A stretch of DNA of 64,000 nucleotides from an uncultured Methanomicrobiales archaeon (GTDB lineage Archaea; Halobacteriota; Methanomicrobia; Methanomicrobiales; Methanospirillaceae): assembly GCA_903832665.1 (NCBI GenBank), contig CAILCG010000004.1, positions 47,820-111,819 on the forward strand, written 5' to 3'. Made by a program: the position numbers and the translations under genes. Below the pieces are notes generated by a model, which searched no databases, was not told where the DNA came from, and worked only from the letters and a program-made list of their open reading frames with translations. Shown in pieces: positions 1-8,275 of the stretch; the stretch's first letter is position 1; every line of letters begins with the position of its first letter.

Positions 1-1
1 A

Positions 2-130
2 GATAAGGCAAAAGTTGCCATCAGTGAAGATGCAAAAAAAGTCATCGAAAGGGAACGGGCATTTGCTGCAGGAAACGAGATGACAGAAGCGTTAAAAAAT
101 ATTGACCAGAGTTGTGAGGGTGGGGGTTAA
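2..130 (+). CDS. C-terminal end of an unrecognised protein (partial)
   Basis: An open frame runs in from the left edge and stops with TAA at 128-130, giving the last 42 residues of a protein. The peptide is charged and helical-looking, with a short Gly-rich end (EGGG). I do not recognise a family from so little. A run of eight T follows at 162-169 and may mark the transcript end. Confidence 0.5.
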   Translation, partial: DKAKVAISEDAKKVIERERAFAAGNEMTEALKNIDQSCEGGG

Positions 131-377
131 GAGGTCTGGTTCAAATAATTAATTTCTCTACTTTTTTTTGTGGGATGTATTCCGGTATTTTCTTAAAGAA
201 TTTTTTGATCTGCGGGATTGTATTTATGTATCAGGCGCTCTATATGATGATCAGCTATGCGTCTATACCTTGTGGGATCTGACTTGATTACGGTATCTCA
301 CGCGGCGCATAATTAAACATTCTTAATCAGGTGGTCAGGTTGACAGTCTTTTATGGAGCAAGGAGGTTCGATTTCAT
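131..377 (+). promoter_or_regulatory. Intergenic region with probable promoter of the aIF2 gamma cluster
   Basis: About 250 bases without a gene. A T-rich stretch (162-169) probably ends the upstream transcript. An AT-rich TATA-like element lies at 308-318 (CATAATTAAAC), at a suitable distance for a short leader. A GGAGG ribosome site sits at 362-366, 11 bases before a TTG start. The promoter call is inferred from position and sequence only. Confidence 0.45.
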
Positions 378-1613
378 TTGCATGATGTGACAGTCCCCAG
401 TGTCAATATCGGAGTTGTGGGTCATGTTGATCATGGCAAAACCACGCTCGTCAATGCGCTTACCGGTACGTGGACCGACCGGCACAGTGAGGAAGTGAAG
501 CGGGGTATCTCAATCCGACTCGGATATGCGGACGCGACATTTTACCGGTGCGACAAGTGCGAAGGAACAGAAGCCTTCTCTACACATGCTGAATGCCCGG
601 CTTGTGGCGGAACGGGCACTCCATTCCGCTCGATATCATTTGTTGATGCACCCGGACACGAGACGCTTATGGCAACAATGTTGTCCGGTTCTGCACTGAT
701 GGATGGGGCCATGCTGGTAATTGCAGCGAGCGAAAAATGTCCCCAACCCCAGACCAAAGAACATTTAATGGCCTTGGAACTTGTCGGTATTAAGAATATC
801 GTAATTGTCCAGAGCAAGATCGATGTGGTAAGCCAGAAAGAGGCAGTCGATAATTACCATGAGATCAAGAATTTTATAAAGGGGAGCATTGCAGAAAATG
901 CACCAATCATCCCCGTCTCGTCCCAGAAGGGGATCAACATGGGGGCGCTTGTGCAGGCTCTCGATATAACCATTCCTGAACCAGTCCGGGATCCGGATGC
1001 GGAACCCCTGATGTTGATAGCCCGTTCATTTGATGTCAATAAACCTGGCTGCAACTGGAAGGATGTGAAAGGTGGTGTAGTCGGGGGGTCACTTATCCGG
1101 GGAGTGCTTCACGCAGATGAAAAAATTGAGATCCGTCCGGGCAGGCAGACCCAGGTCGAAAATAAGATCAAATGGATCCCAATCACCACCACAATCACAT
1201 CAATCAATGCAGGATCCAAGCATGTGGATGCAGCAACCCCTGGGGGCCTCCTCGGTGTGGGTACAAAACTCGACCCGGCACTGACAAAAAGTGATGCGCT
1301 TGCCGGTCAGGTACTTGGACTTGAGGGGAAGCTTCCTCCGGTCTGGGATAAGATCCGGTGCAGTGTTACTTTGATGGAGCGGGTTGTGGGAGCTACAAGC
1401 GAGCTCGTTATCGAGCCGCTCAAGCATAGCGAACCTTTGATGCTCTCTGTCGGTACTGCGGTGACTGTCGGCGTTGTGAGCAACACAAAGAAAGATCACG
1501 TTGAGATTGCGCTGAAGCGACCTGTATGCGCTGAAATAGGTTCACGGATCGCTATCAGCCGGCAGGTGGGAGCACGCTGGCGATTGATCGGGATGGGAGT
1601 GCTGGGCGAGTAA
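378..1613 (+). CDS. eif2g: Translation initiation factor 2 subunit gamma (aIF2 gamma)
   Basis: GTPase subunit of the heterotrimeric archaeal factor that brings initiator Met-tRNA to the small ribosomal subunit. The 411 residues match the usual family length. Seen in the sequence: P-loop GHVDHGKTT at residues 15-23, the DAPGH G3 motif, QSKID as the G4 motif, and a zinc knuckle with Cys58, Cys61, Cys73 and Cys76, followed by the two beta-barrel domains of the EF-Tu superfamily. The start is TTG, chosen because GGAGG lies 11 bases upstream and the GTPase domain begins directly after it. It heads a cluster of translation and transcription genes. Its TAA stop lies inside the start region of the PIN gene. 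Confidence 0.97.
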   Translation: MHDVTVPSVNIGVVGHVDHGKTTLVNALTGTWTDRHSEEVKRGISIRLGYADATFYRCDKCEGTEAFSTHAECPACGGTGTPFRSISFVDAPGHETLMATMLSGSALMDGAMLVIAASEKCPQPQTKEHLMALELVGIKNIVIVQSKIDVVSQKEAVDNYHEIKNFIKGSIAENAPIIPVSSQKGINMGALVQALDITIPEPVRDPDAEPLMLIARSFDVNKPGCNWKDVKGGVVGGSLIRGVLHADEKIEIRPGRQTQVENKIKWIPITTTITSINAGSKHVDAATPGGLLGVGTKLDPALTKSDALAGQVLGLEGKLPPVWDKIRCSVTLMERVVGATSELVIEPLKHSEPLMLSVGTAVTVGVVSNTKKDHVEIALKRPVCAEIGSRIAISRQVGARWRLIGMGVLGE

Positions 1614-1993
1614 AGATCCTTCTGGATACGAATGCCCTTATGATGCCGGCACAGTTCCAGATCGATCTCTTCGATGAGCTTCGGATGCTCATCGGGGCAT
1701 TTGACCCGGTAATACTCTCCGGAGTCTTGAGTGAGTTAAAAGGGCTCGCCTGCGCAAAAGGGCGTGATGGGGCCGCAGCACGTTGTGCTCTAACTCTCGC
1801 AGAAAAATGCATTCTCGTGCCGGATACCGACCTGAAAACAGAATCGGTGGATGCACAGGTGATCGAATACGCAGTCCAGAACAAATGTCTGGTTGTTACC
1901 AATGACCGACGAGTTCGGGATGCATTGTTTGCACAAGGAATCGGTGTAATTTCATTAAGGAACCAGAAAAAACTGGAGATTTTACGGAGGTAA
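1610..1993 (+). CDS. PIN-domain protein of the archaeal Fcf1/Utp24-like group
   Basis: Probable endoribonuclease. The homologous eukaryotic Fcf1 cleaves pre-rRNA, and archaeal members usually sit between aIF2 gamma and Rpo7, as here. Acidic PIN residues are visible: Asp in LLDTNAL, Glu in SGVLSELKG, Asp in SVDAQVIEY and TND. The frame is open from 1535, but the first canonical start is ATG at 1640, which would drop the first strand and the first catalytic Asp. Codon 1610-1612 is GTA at exactly the place where a GTG overlapping the aIF2 gamma stop would be expected (GTGA versus the actual GTAA). I therefore annotate from 1610 as a non-canonical start; the start is the uncertain part. The nearby Rpo7 gene begins four bases after the stop. 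Confidence 0.8.
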   Translation, partial: VKILLDTNALMMPAQFQIDLFDELRMLIGAFDPVILSGVLSELKGLACAKGRDGAAARCALTLAEKCILVPDTDLKTESVDAQVIEYAVQNKCLVVTNDRRVRDALFAQGIGVISLRNQKKLEILRR

Positions 1994-1997
1994 AAAA

Positions 1998-2633
1998 ATG
2001 TATCATAAACTGATGCTCGAGGATAAAGTGCGAGTACCCCCCCAGAGACTGGGTGAAAAACTCGAAAAAGTTATCCTTGAGGTTCTGCAGGAGCAGCTGG
2101 AAGGCAGCATCGATAAGGAGATCGGGATCTTCATTTGCGTAACAAAAGTGCAGGATGTCGGAGAAGGAGAGCTCGTTCCCGGTGATGGTGGCGTCTATTA
2201 CGATGTGAAGTTTGAGGCGATGGTGCTCAGGCTCGGATTACAGGAAGTTATCGAAGGCCTTGTTGTCGAAACCACGAGTTTTGGTGCTTTCGTGAGTCTT
2301 GGTCCCATCGACGCAATGCTTCACGTAAGCCAGATTTCTGATGAGTATATCAACTACGATGAAAAGAATGCCCGTCTCATTTGCCAGGAATCAAAACGAT
2401 TTATTGGCGTAGGTGACGTGGTTCGTGTCCGAGTGGTCACCCTTTCATTGAATGAACGCGAACCCCGCGACAGCAAGATCGGCCTGACTATGCGACAGGC
2501 AGGACTCGGCACCGCACTCTGGCTCGAAGAAGAGATGATCAAGGAGAAAGAGAAGGCCAGCCAGCCCGAAGGCGCAGTAAAGGCACCTGAGAAAGCAAAG
2601 AGCAAGAGGAAGGAGCATGCCGCCGGCGAATAA
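1998..2633 (+). CDS. rpoE: DNA-directed RNA polymerase subunit Rpo7 (RpoE')
   Basis: Stalk subunit of archaeal RNA polymerase, the homologue of eukaryotic Rpb7, which pairs with Rpo4 and binds emerging RNA. The 211 residues show the N-terminal SHS2-like half beginning MYHKLMLEDKVRVPP, then an S1 RNA-binding domain (residues about 83-165: GLVVETTSFGAFVSLG and DAMLHVSQISDEY). The last 35 residues are a Lys/Glu/Ala-rich tail beyond the usual end. It overlaps the spt4 start by 17 bases, so the two genes are probably translationally coupled. Confidence 0.97.
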   Translation: MYHKLMLEDKVRVPPQRLGEKLEKVILEVLQEQLEGSIDKEIGIFICVTKVQDVGEGELVPGDGGVYYDVKFEAMVLRLGLQEVIEGLVVETTSFGAFVSLGPIDAMLHVSQISDEYINYDEKNARLICQESKRFIGVGDVVRVRVVTLSLNEREPRDSKIGLTMRQAGLGTALWLEEEMIKEKEKASQPEGAVKAPEKAKSKRKEHAAGE

Positions 2634-2823
2634 GAAGAAACAGGGAAAGGTCTGCCGTGACTGTCATCGTGTAGTTGACGGAGAGAACTGTGTCATCTGC
2701 GGCACTACCAACCTAAGCGAGGACTGGTCCGGTTACCTCGTTATCATTGATCCGGAAAATTCTGAAGTGGCAAAACGGATGAATATCAAACTTCCGGGCC
2801 GCTACGCACTGAAGGTCCGTTGA
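2617..2823 (+). CDS. spt4: Transcription elongation factor Spt4 (RpoE'')
   Basis: Small zinc-ribbon partner of Spt5 (archaeal NusG); the pair clamps RNA polymerase for processive elongation. It has 68 residues with the expected four cysteines (Cys13, Cys16, Cys25, Cys28) and the conserved NLSEDWSGYLVIIDPENS segment that contacts Spt5. The start ATG lies inside the end of the Rpo7 gene, and the TGA stop overlaps the next ATG (TGATG), a tight operon arrangement. Confidence 0.96.
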   Translation: MPPANKKKQGKVCRDCHRVVDGENCVICGTTNLSEDWSGYLVIIDPENSEVAKRMNIKLPGRYALKVR

Positions 2824-3314
2824 TGCTCACCCTTCCCGAAGAGCACAGGAAGCTCTTCAAGGAACCATTTGGGGAATTACACCAGAATATCGAGGAGATC
2901 CTTCCTATCCTTTCTAAGGGTATCGTGTATGCGGTAGGTGATGTGGTCACCCACAACCTCCAGAGGAGCGGGATTACCCCCGCGATTGCGGTGATCGATG
3001 GGTATACGATGAGATCCCCCTGCAGCCGGCTGCCGGCAATTATGGGGGAGTGTATGTATGTTAAAAACCCCGCCGGTACCCTTACTGATGAATTGATTCG
3101 CGCTCTTACGTATGCGGTTCTTCATCCCCCGGTAACGATCAACGTAGATGGTGAAGAGGATCTCGCTGTTATCCCGCTTATTCTCGCTGCACCTCTGGGG
3201 GCGATAGTACTCTACGGCCAACCGCACAAGGGTGTAGTTATGCGCACCGTGAATCGCGAAGCACAGCAGACTGCACAGCATTTCCTTGACCATTTTATAC
3301 GCTCCGATGCATAA
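2823..3314 (+). CDS. GTP-dependent dephospho-CoA kinase (DUF359)
   Basis: Catalyses the last step of archaeal coenzyme A synthesis, phosphorylating dephospho-CoA with GTP; the family was long known as DUF359. The protein has 163 residues. Conserved features are GDVVTHNL and AVIDGYTMR near residues 40-65 and GEEDLAVIP near residue 118. I chose ATG 2823 (TGATG overlap with spt4) rather than TTG 2820, one codon earlier. The position after spt4 and before rps24e is common in Euryarchaeota. Confidence 0.93.
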   Translation: MLTLPEEHRKLFKEPFGELHQNIEEILPILSKGIVYAVGDVVTHNLQRSGITPAIAVIDGYTMRSPCSRLPAIMGECMYVKNPAGTLTDELIRALTYAVLHPPVTINVDGEEDLAVIPLILAAPLGAIVLYGQPHKGVVMRTVNREAQQTAQHFLDHFIRSDA

Positions 3315-3401
3315 ATTCTCATTTTAACCGCAAAACGAGCACTTTTTTATTGCATGTCTCATTTGTACCGGGGATTTTTGTATCCTCCGAAAAGGTTAGT
3401 G

Positions 3402-3410
3402 TTTAAATAA
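3402..3410 (+). promoter_or_regulatory. TATA box for rps24e operon
   Basis: TTTAAATAA lies 29-37 bases before the ATG of rps24e in a 124-base gap. That spacing fits an archaeal TATA box with a very short leader. It would start a second transcript inside the cluster. Confidence 0.6.
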
Positions 3411-3438
3411 ACCGGTTTCCAATAATTACAGGATATCG

Positions 3439-3732
3439 ATGGACTTTGAGATCACCAGCGATAAAAGAAATGAGCTTTTATCCAGAAGAGAGGTTCAGTT
3501 TACCCTCAAATACGATGGAGCGACCCCCTCCCGCATGCAGATCATTGGCAAACTCTGTGCACTGCTCAACATAAAGGAGCACCAGGTTACCCTTGACACG
3601 CTACACAGCAGCTTCGGTAAAACTGAAATCAGCGGTTCAGCCCGCATCTACGAGACCGAAGAGGTCAGGAACAAGACTGAGCGACCGCACCTTGCAGCGC
3701 GCGGTATGCCAAAGGCCAAGGAAGAGGCATAA
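3439..3732 (+). CDS. rps24e: Small ribosomal subunit protein eS24
   Basis: Ribosomal protein eS24, 97 residues, the usual archaeal length. It begins [19 protein letters not shown] and carries the family segment [23 protein letters not shown]. It is preceded by its own TATA box and followed two bases later by rps27ae, the standard archaeal pair. Confidence 0.97.
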   Translation: MDFEITSDKRNELLSRREVQFTLKYDGATPSRMQIIGKLCALLNIKEHQVTLDTLHSSFGKTEISGSARIYETEEVRNKTERPHLAARGMPKAKEEA

Positions 3733-3734
3733 TA

Positions 3735-3920
3735 ATGGCAGCACCAAAGAAAGGAGCCAAAGCCAAAGGTCCCCAGAGGGGCGCATACTTCAAGGTTGAA
3801 GGCGCCACCATCACCACCGCAAAGAAATACTGCCCGCGCTGCGGACCCGGTATCATGATGGCGGACCACAAGGATCGCCTTACCTGCGGCAAATGCGGAT
3901 ACACAGAATTCAGAAAATAA
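3735..3920 (+). CDS. rps27ae: Small ribosomal subunit protein eS31 (S27ae)
   Basis: Zinc-ribbon ribosomal protein of 61 residues. Cys33, Cys36, Cys51 and Cys54 (CPRC and CGKC) form the zinc site; the N-terminus is Lys-rich. In eukaryotes the homologue is made as a ubiquitin fusion, but in archaea it stands alone as here. It lies between rps24e and the Kae1-Bud32 gene with gaps of only a few bases. Confidence 0.97.
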   Translation: MAAPKKGAKAKGPQRGAYFKVEGATITTAKKYCPRCGPGIMMADHKDRLTCGKCGYTEFRK

Positions 3921-3926
3921 GCACCA

Positions 3927-5510
3927 ATGCCTGTTTTTGGGCAGATACTCGGGATTGAGGGAACCGCTTGGAACCTCAGTGCCGCTCTTTTTGATCGTGA
4001 TCTTGTAACCTTGGTTTCACGACCTTACAGCCCGGCACATGGGGGGATTCACCCCCGTGAAGCGGCCCAGCATCATGCATCAGTGATAAGAGAGCTTATC
4101 GGTTCGGTACTCACGGATCCCGATAAAATTACCGGCATTGCTTTTTCCCAGGGTCCCGGGCTCGGTCCCTGCCTGCGAACCGTGGCAACCGCCGCACGAT
4201 CCCTGGCCCTCGCTCTTGATGTTCCTCTTGTTGGGGTCAATCACTGCGTTGCCCACGTAGAGATCGGATGTTTTGCTACTGGTTGTCGCGATCCTATAGT
4301 TCTGTATGCCAGTGGGGCTAACACCCAGGTAATAGGGTATCTCAACGGAGGGTATCGAATCTTTGGTGAGACTCTCGACATCGGGATCGGTAACGCACTC
4401 GATAAATTTGCCAGATCAAAAGATCTTCCGCATCCCGGCGGTCCCATTATAGAAGCGCGGGGAAAAGGCGGACAGTATATTGAACTTCCCTATACCGTTA
4501 AGGGGATGGATCTTTCCTTTTCCGGCCTCGTATCGGCCGCAAAGGACTGTAAAGCACCAATGCAGGATGTCTGCTACAGTTTGCAGGAGACTGCTTTTGC
4601 AATGTGCGTGGAAGTGACTGAGAGGGCGATGTCCCTTGCCGGGAAAAATGAAGTCCTGTTAGTCGGAGGTGTCGGAGCGAACACGCGCCTCCAGGAGATG
4701 CTGCGGATTATGTGCGAGGATCGGGGAGCGGAGTTCTTTGTACCCGAACAGAAATATCTCGGTGATAATGGGGCAATGATCGCCTATACCGGAAAACTGA
4801 TGCTCGAAAGTGGTGTGACGACTCCTCTGGAATCTTCACAGGTTAATCCTTCCTTCCGTTCTGATGAGGTTGTGGTGACGTGGAAGCATGAAACCAATCC
4901 CGCACATATGGTGAATCACCCCGGAACGGGCACACAGAAGCGGGGAGCTGAAGCCGTCATCACATTCCATGATGGTTTTGCAGAGAAAAGGAGAGTCTCG
5001 AAACGTTACCGGGTGACCGCGCTCGACCGGCGGTTGATTGCAGAACGAACACGGGCAGAAGCACGTCTCGTCCACGCTGCACGAAAGGGTGGAGTACCCA
5101 CACCCATTGTGAATGATGTTACTACTGATACCATCATCATGGAAGATGTGCAGGGGATGCTGCTGACCCATGCGCTGGATACATTTACGGTCATGGAAGC
5201 CGGCAGGGTGATCGGAAAACTCCACAAAGCAGGTATTATGCATGGAGATCTTACGACAAGCAATATGATCAAGCGAAATGGCGATGACAAGTGCGTACTG
5301 ATCGATTTCGGTCTTGCTCAGACCACGACCGAGATCGAGAACCGTGGTGTGGATATTCATGTATTGTTCCAGACCCTGGAGAGCACCGCCCCTGACCATG
5401 CCGATGTACTGAAAGCCGCTTTTGTGGAAGGATATATGGAAACATTTGATGGCGCCCCAGATGTAATCCATCGTGAACATGAGATTGAACTGAGGGGAAG
5501 ATACCTGTGA
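3927..5510 (+). CDS. kae1-bud32: Kae1-Bud32 fusion: tRNA t6A37 threonylcarbamoyltransferase with KEOPS kinase
   Basis: The N-terminal half (about 1-325) is Kae1/TsaD, which transfers threonylcarbamoyl to A37 of ANN-decoding tRNAs. It has an actin-like fold with metal ligands His106 and His110 (NHCVAH) and motifs SQGPGLGPCLR and GGVGANTRLQEM. The C-terminal half (about 335-527) is the small kinase/ATPase Bud32, with MHGDLTTSNMI as catalytic loop and LIDFGLAQ as the metal-binding DFG equivalent. Fusion of these two KEOPS subunits is common in Euryarchaeota. The TGA stop overlaps the GTG start of the next gene (GTGA). Confidence 0.97.
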   Translation: MPVFGQILGIEGTAWNLSAALFDRDLVTLVSRPYSPAHGGIHPREAAQHHASVIRELIGSVLTDPDKITGIAFSQGPGLGPCLRTVATAARSLALALDVPLVGVNHCVAHVEIGCFATGCRDPIVLYASGANTQVIGYLNGGYRIFGETLDIGIGNALDKFARSKDLPHPGGPIIEARGKGGQYIELPYTVKGMDLSFSGLVSAAKDCKAPMQDVCYSLQETAFAMCVEVTERAMSLAGKNEVLLVGGVGANTRLQEMLRIMCEDRGAEFFVPEQKYLGDNGAMIAYTGKLMLESGVTTPLESSQVNPSFRSDEVVVTWKHETNPAHMVNHPGTGTQKRGAEAVITFHDGFAEKRRVSKRYRVTALDRRLIAERTRAEARLVHAARKGGVPTPIVNDVTTDTIIMEDVQGMLLTHALDTFTVMEAGRVIGKLHKAGIMHGDLTTSNMIKRNGDDKCVLIDFGLAQTTTEIENRGVDIHVLFQTLESTAPDHADVLKAAFVEGYMETFDGAPDVIHREHEIELRGRYL

Positions 5511-6079
5511 AGCTTACGATGGTTACCAGCAACGCCAATAAAGCCACTGAAGTTGCGGCTTTTTTCAAAGGAGCGCTGGAAGTTACGCATGTATCGCTTG
5601 AGATACCAGAGCACCGATCGGAAAATGTCGGTGAGATTGCAAAAGGGAAGGCTCAGTATGCCTTTGAACGCCTTCGCACACCCCTTATCGTTGACGATAC
5701 CGGGTTCTCGATTGATTCCCTGAACGGATTTCCCGGACCCTATGCAGCCTATGTCCTGCATTCTCTAGGTAATGCCGGGATCCTCAAACTCATGGATGGT
5801 GTAAAAAACCGGCATGCTCACTTTACCACTGCTATCGCTTTTGCGGACGAAAATGGTGTACGGGTTTTTACCGGGACAATTTACGGGAACATCACAACAT
5901 CCCCGCAGGGTAGTAATGGATTCGGCTACGATCCTATTGTTGATATTGACGGGCGGACGCTTGCCGAGATGTCCCTAGAGGAGAAAAGCATCATCTCCCA
6001 CCGGGCCAAAGCCCTGGTTGCATTCCGTGACTGGTTTTGTAAAAAGGATCGTTCCGGCTCTCTTGACACAAACGGTTAA
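5507..6079 (+). CDS. rdgB: XTP/dITP pyrophosphatase (RdgB/HAM1 family)
   Basis: Nucleotide-pool sanitising enzyme that hydrolyses dITP, XTP and related noncanonical triphosphates to monophosphates. The 190 residues show TSNANKATEV near the N-terminus (substrate binding), IVDDTGFSIDSLNGFPGPY with catalytic acidic residues, and GFGYDPI and ISHRAKA toward the end. The start is GTG at 5507, overlapping the Kae1-Bud32 stop. Confidence 0.96.
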   Translation: MKLTMVTSNANKATEVAAFFKGALEVTHVSLEIPEHRSENVGEIAKGKAQYAFERLRTPLIVDDTGFSIDSLNGFPGPYAAYVLHSLGNAGILKLMDGVKNRHAHFTTAIAFADENGVRVFTGTIYGNITTSPQGSNGFGYDPIVDIDGRTLAEMSLEEKSIISHRAKALVAFRDWFCKKDRSGSLDTNG

Positions 6080-6124
6080 GAAGTCTTACAGCTTTGTTAT
6101 AAGGGCAGACAGGAGTGTATTTCG

Positions 6125-6271
6125 ATGGCAAAATTCCCTGAAGCCGAAGCCCGGTTACTTAACGTGAAGATATGTATGCATTGTAACGCACGCAATGCGA
6201 TCCGCGCAACAAGCTGCCGCAAATGCGGTTACCAGAACCTGCGCCCCAAGAACAAAGAGCGAAAAGCGTAA
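6125..6271 (+). CDS. rpl40e: Large ribosomal subunit protein eL40
   Basis: A 48-residue zinc-ribbon ribosomal protein. It reads from ATG 6125 to TAA 6269-6271, with CMHC (Cys17, Cys20) and CRKC (Cys31, Cys34) as zinc ligands and a basic C-terminus. An AGGAG ribosome site lies upstream. In eukaryotes eL40 is fused to ubiquitin; here it is free. It closes the information-processing cluster; a T-rich stretch at 6288-6302 follows. Confidence 0.93.
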   Translation: MAKFPEAEARLLNVKICMHCNARNAIRATSCRKCGYQNLRPKNKERKA

Positions 6272-6397
6272 TTGAATTTTCAATATTTTTTCTCTCTTTT
6301 TTAGCTTTCTTAAGGAAAGTAAATTTAAAAAAAGCGCGTGTCAAAGTCACCATGACTTTCATGCACGTTTGATGAAATGCGCCAGCCTTTTCCTAGG

Positions 6398-7048
6398 TTA
6401 TGCGGAGTAATACGTTACGCGTTTTCCTTTCTTCGCGTATTCTCCGGCAAACGTTTCGATATTGCGCTTGTATCCAATCCGGTCTTCAAATCCCAGTTCG
6501 CGCAATTTTTCGCGAACCCGCATGACATCATGTTCATCTGCCCAGTCCTTGGTATATACGTAAATTACCTTGCGGTTGTCCCGTGAATTCGGGTTGGGTT
6601 TTGCCGTGCTCACTTTTGCCGAGATTCCCAGTTCGAGAGCCACTGTCGCGTTGCGCACTTTTGCCCATGTGGCATCTACCTGATCCGGCTCCTGGAAGAT
6701 CAGCCACTTTCCTGCCTTCTCTTCCTCGATTGCTTCAGGGGCACTTCCCGGAGCATCCTGGACGATCCAGTACATCTGCGTGGTTTTTGTCGGGTGTACC
6801 CCTTCACCATTGCAGAGCTGCAGGTATATCGTGTCAAGATTTGAGAAATGGGCAAGCATACCCTCAGCCAGCTGGGGGTATTCTTCAGAGAATTTTGAAA
6901 AGATTGCCGTGAGTTCCGGTTTGAAATCAATACCCCCTTCGACAAGCGCATAAAGATATTTATCCTGTGCCTGGAGGCTCCTGTTCAGGAGGTGCTCGAA
7001 GATGCCGTATGCCACATCAGCCAGCGCTTCGGGATCGACTTCCGCCAT
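6398..7048 (-). CDS. DUF1917 / Bles03-like protein
   Basis: A soluble 216-residue protein. The central and C-terminal part (GKWLIFQEPDQVDATWAKV and the segment VIYVYTKDWADEHDVMRV) resembles the DUF1917/Bles03 group, sometimes labelled phosphothreonine-lyase-domain proteins. Its function is not established. The N-terminal half is helical and acidic. The gene is convergent with rpl40e and stands alone. Family assignment is from memory of the motif pattern. Confidence 0.65.
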   Translation of the reverse strand: MAEVDPEALADVAYGIFEHLLNRSLQAQDKYLYALVEGGIDFKPELTAIFSKFSEEYPQLAEGMLAHFSNLDTIYLQLCNGEGVHPTKTTQMYWIVQDAPGSAPEAIEEEKAGKWLIFQEPDQVDATWAKVRNATVALELGISAKVSTAKPNPNSRDNRKVIYVYTKDWADEHDVMRVREKLRELGFEDRIGYKRNIETFAGEYAKKGKRVTYYSA

Positions 7049-7252
7049 GCGTACCTTTCCGATGTTACAAAATATAAGCTTGTGTTATTGATCTTTGTAG
7101 TGGAGTGCAGTTATTCAGGCAACCCCTGTTTTCTCGCTTTTGTCACACGACCTTTGCATAACTATCCGGAATCCTGAAAGAAATACAAAATGTAGTGTTT
7201 TTTTGCAATAGTCGAATACTTTAAGAGTGCATCCATCGAAAATGTACTAATT

Positions 7253-8134
7253 ATGGAATGGAAACGTGACTGGGGTCTGACAAGCAGGGTCTGGCTGACG
7301 ATGTTCTTACTGTTCATCCTATACCTGGTGTTTATGACTGTGTTGCTGGCATTCGGAGCCGGTTACTGGCTGATAGTTCTCCTTGCTGTGGGCATGGGAT
7401 TAGTCCAATATTTCTTCTCGGATAAGCTGGTGCTCTGGTCGACCGGGGCACGCATCATTGAGGATGACGAATACTCCGAACTCCACCGGACCGTGGAGAA
7501 ACTCTGCAAGGAAGCAGATCTCCCCAAGCCAAAGATTGCGATTATGCAAAGTCCGGTGCCGAATGCATTTGCAACCGGCCGGAGCCCGAAGCATGCGGTA
7601 GTTGCCTGCACGGATTCTATTATGCGGCTGCTGACAAGGGATGAACTCGAGGCAGTGCTTGCCCACGAACTGGCCCATGTAAAGAACCGCGATATCCTGA
7701 CCATGACCATGGCCAGTTTCATCGCGATGATTGCGTCGATGATCATGCAGAGTTTCTTCTTCTCTGCAATATTCGGCGGGCGTGATCGCGAAGGAGGGAG
7801 CTGGATCATTGTCTGGATTGTTTCGATTATTGTCTATGCCGTCAGTACGCTGCTGATCCTTGCTCTATCAAGGTACCGCGAATTTGCAGCAGATCGCGGC
7901 AGCGCACTCATCACAAAGAATCCACGTGCCCTCATATCCGCTCTCAACAAAATCAGCGGAAGGATGGATGCCGTACCTCCAGAGTACAAAGCAAAGGTCG
8001 AAGGAGCAAACGCATTCTTCATCATACCCGCGCTTACCGGCAACTCGATCATGGAACTCCTCTCCACACACCCGCCGTTAGAAAAGCGGATCGCCAATCT
8101 CGAAAAAGTGGAGACCGAACTCCGCGGGTACTAA
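7253..8134 (+). CDS. htpX: HtpX-like membrane zinc metalloprotease (M48)
   Basis: Integral membrane protease for quality control of membrane proteins. The 293 residues have two N-terminal membrane helices (about 14-36 and 39-56), the zinc motif HELAH at residues 138-142, two further helices (about 155-175 and 183-203), and YREFAADRGSALIT supplying the third zinc ligand Glu. Length and order match HtpX. A hairpin with a T-run follows the stop directly. Confidence 0.95.
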   Translation: MEWKRDWGLTSRVWLTMFLLFILYLVFMTVLLAFGAGYWLIVLLAVGMGLVQYFFSDKLVLWSTGARIIEDDEYSELHRTVEKLCKEADLPKPKIAIMQSPVPNAFATGRSPKHAVVACTDSIMRLLTRDELEAVLAHELAHVKNRDILTMTMASFIAMIASMIMQSFFFSAIFGGRDREGGSWIIVWIVSIIVYAVSTLLILALSRYREFAADRGSALITKNPRALISALNKISGRMDAVPPEYKAKVEGANAFFIIPALTGNSIMELLSTHPPLEKRIANLEKVETELRGY

Positions 8135-8161
8135 AAAAAATCCTTTTCTTCGGATTTTTTT
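8135..8161 (+). terminator. Hairpin terminator after htpX
   Basis: An A-rich arm with TCC (8135-8143) pairs with GGA plus a T-run (8152-8161) across an eight-base spacer, right behind the htpX stop codon. The T-run is also part of the stem, so the structure could work in both directions. Confidence 0.6.
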
Positions 8162-8275
8162 ACGAATTCAGGCGTTCAAGTGCGTCCAATATATGGGTTT
8201 TTTCATATCCTCGAGAAAAACTGTTTACTTAATATCCTCTGAACAGATACAGTCAGATCAATAGGATGGTATCCT

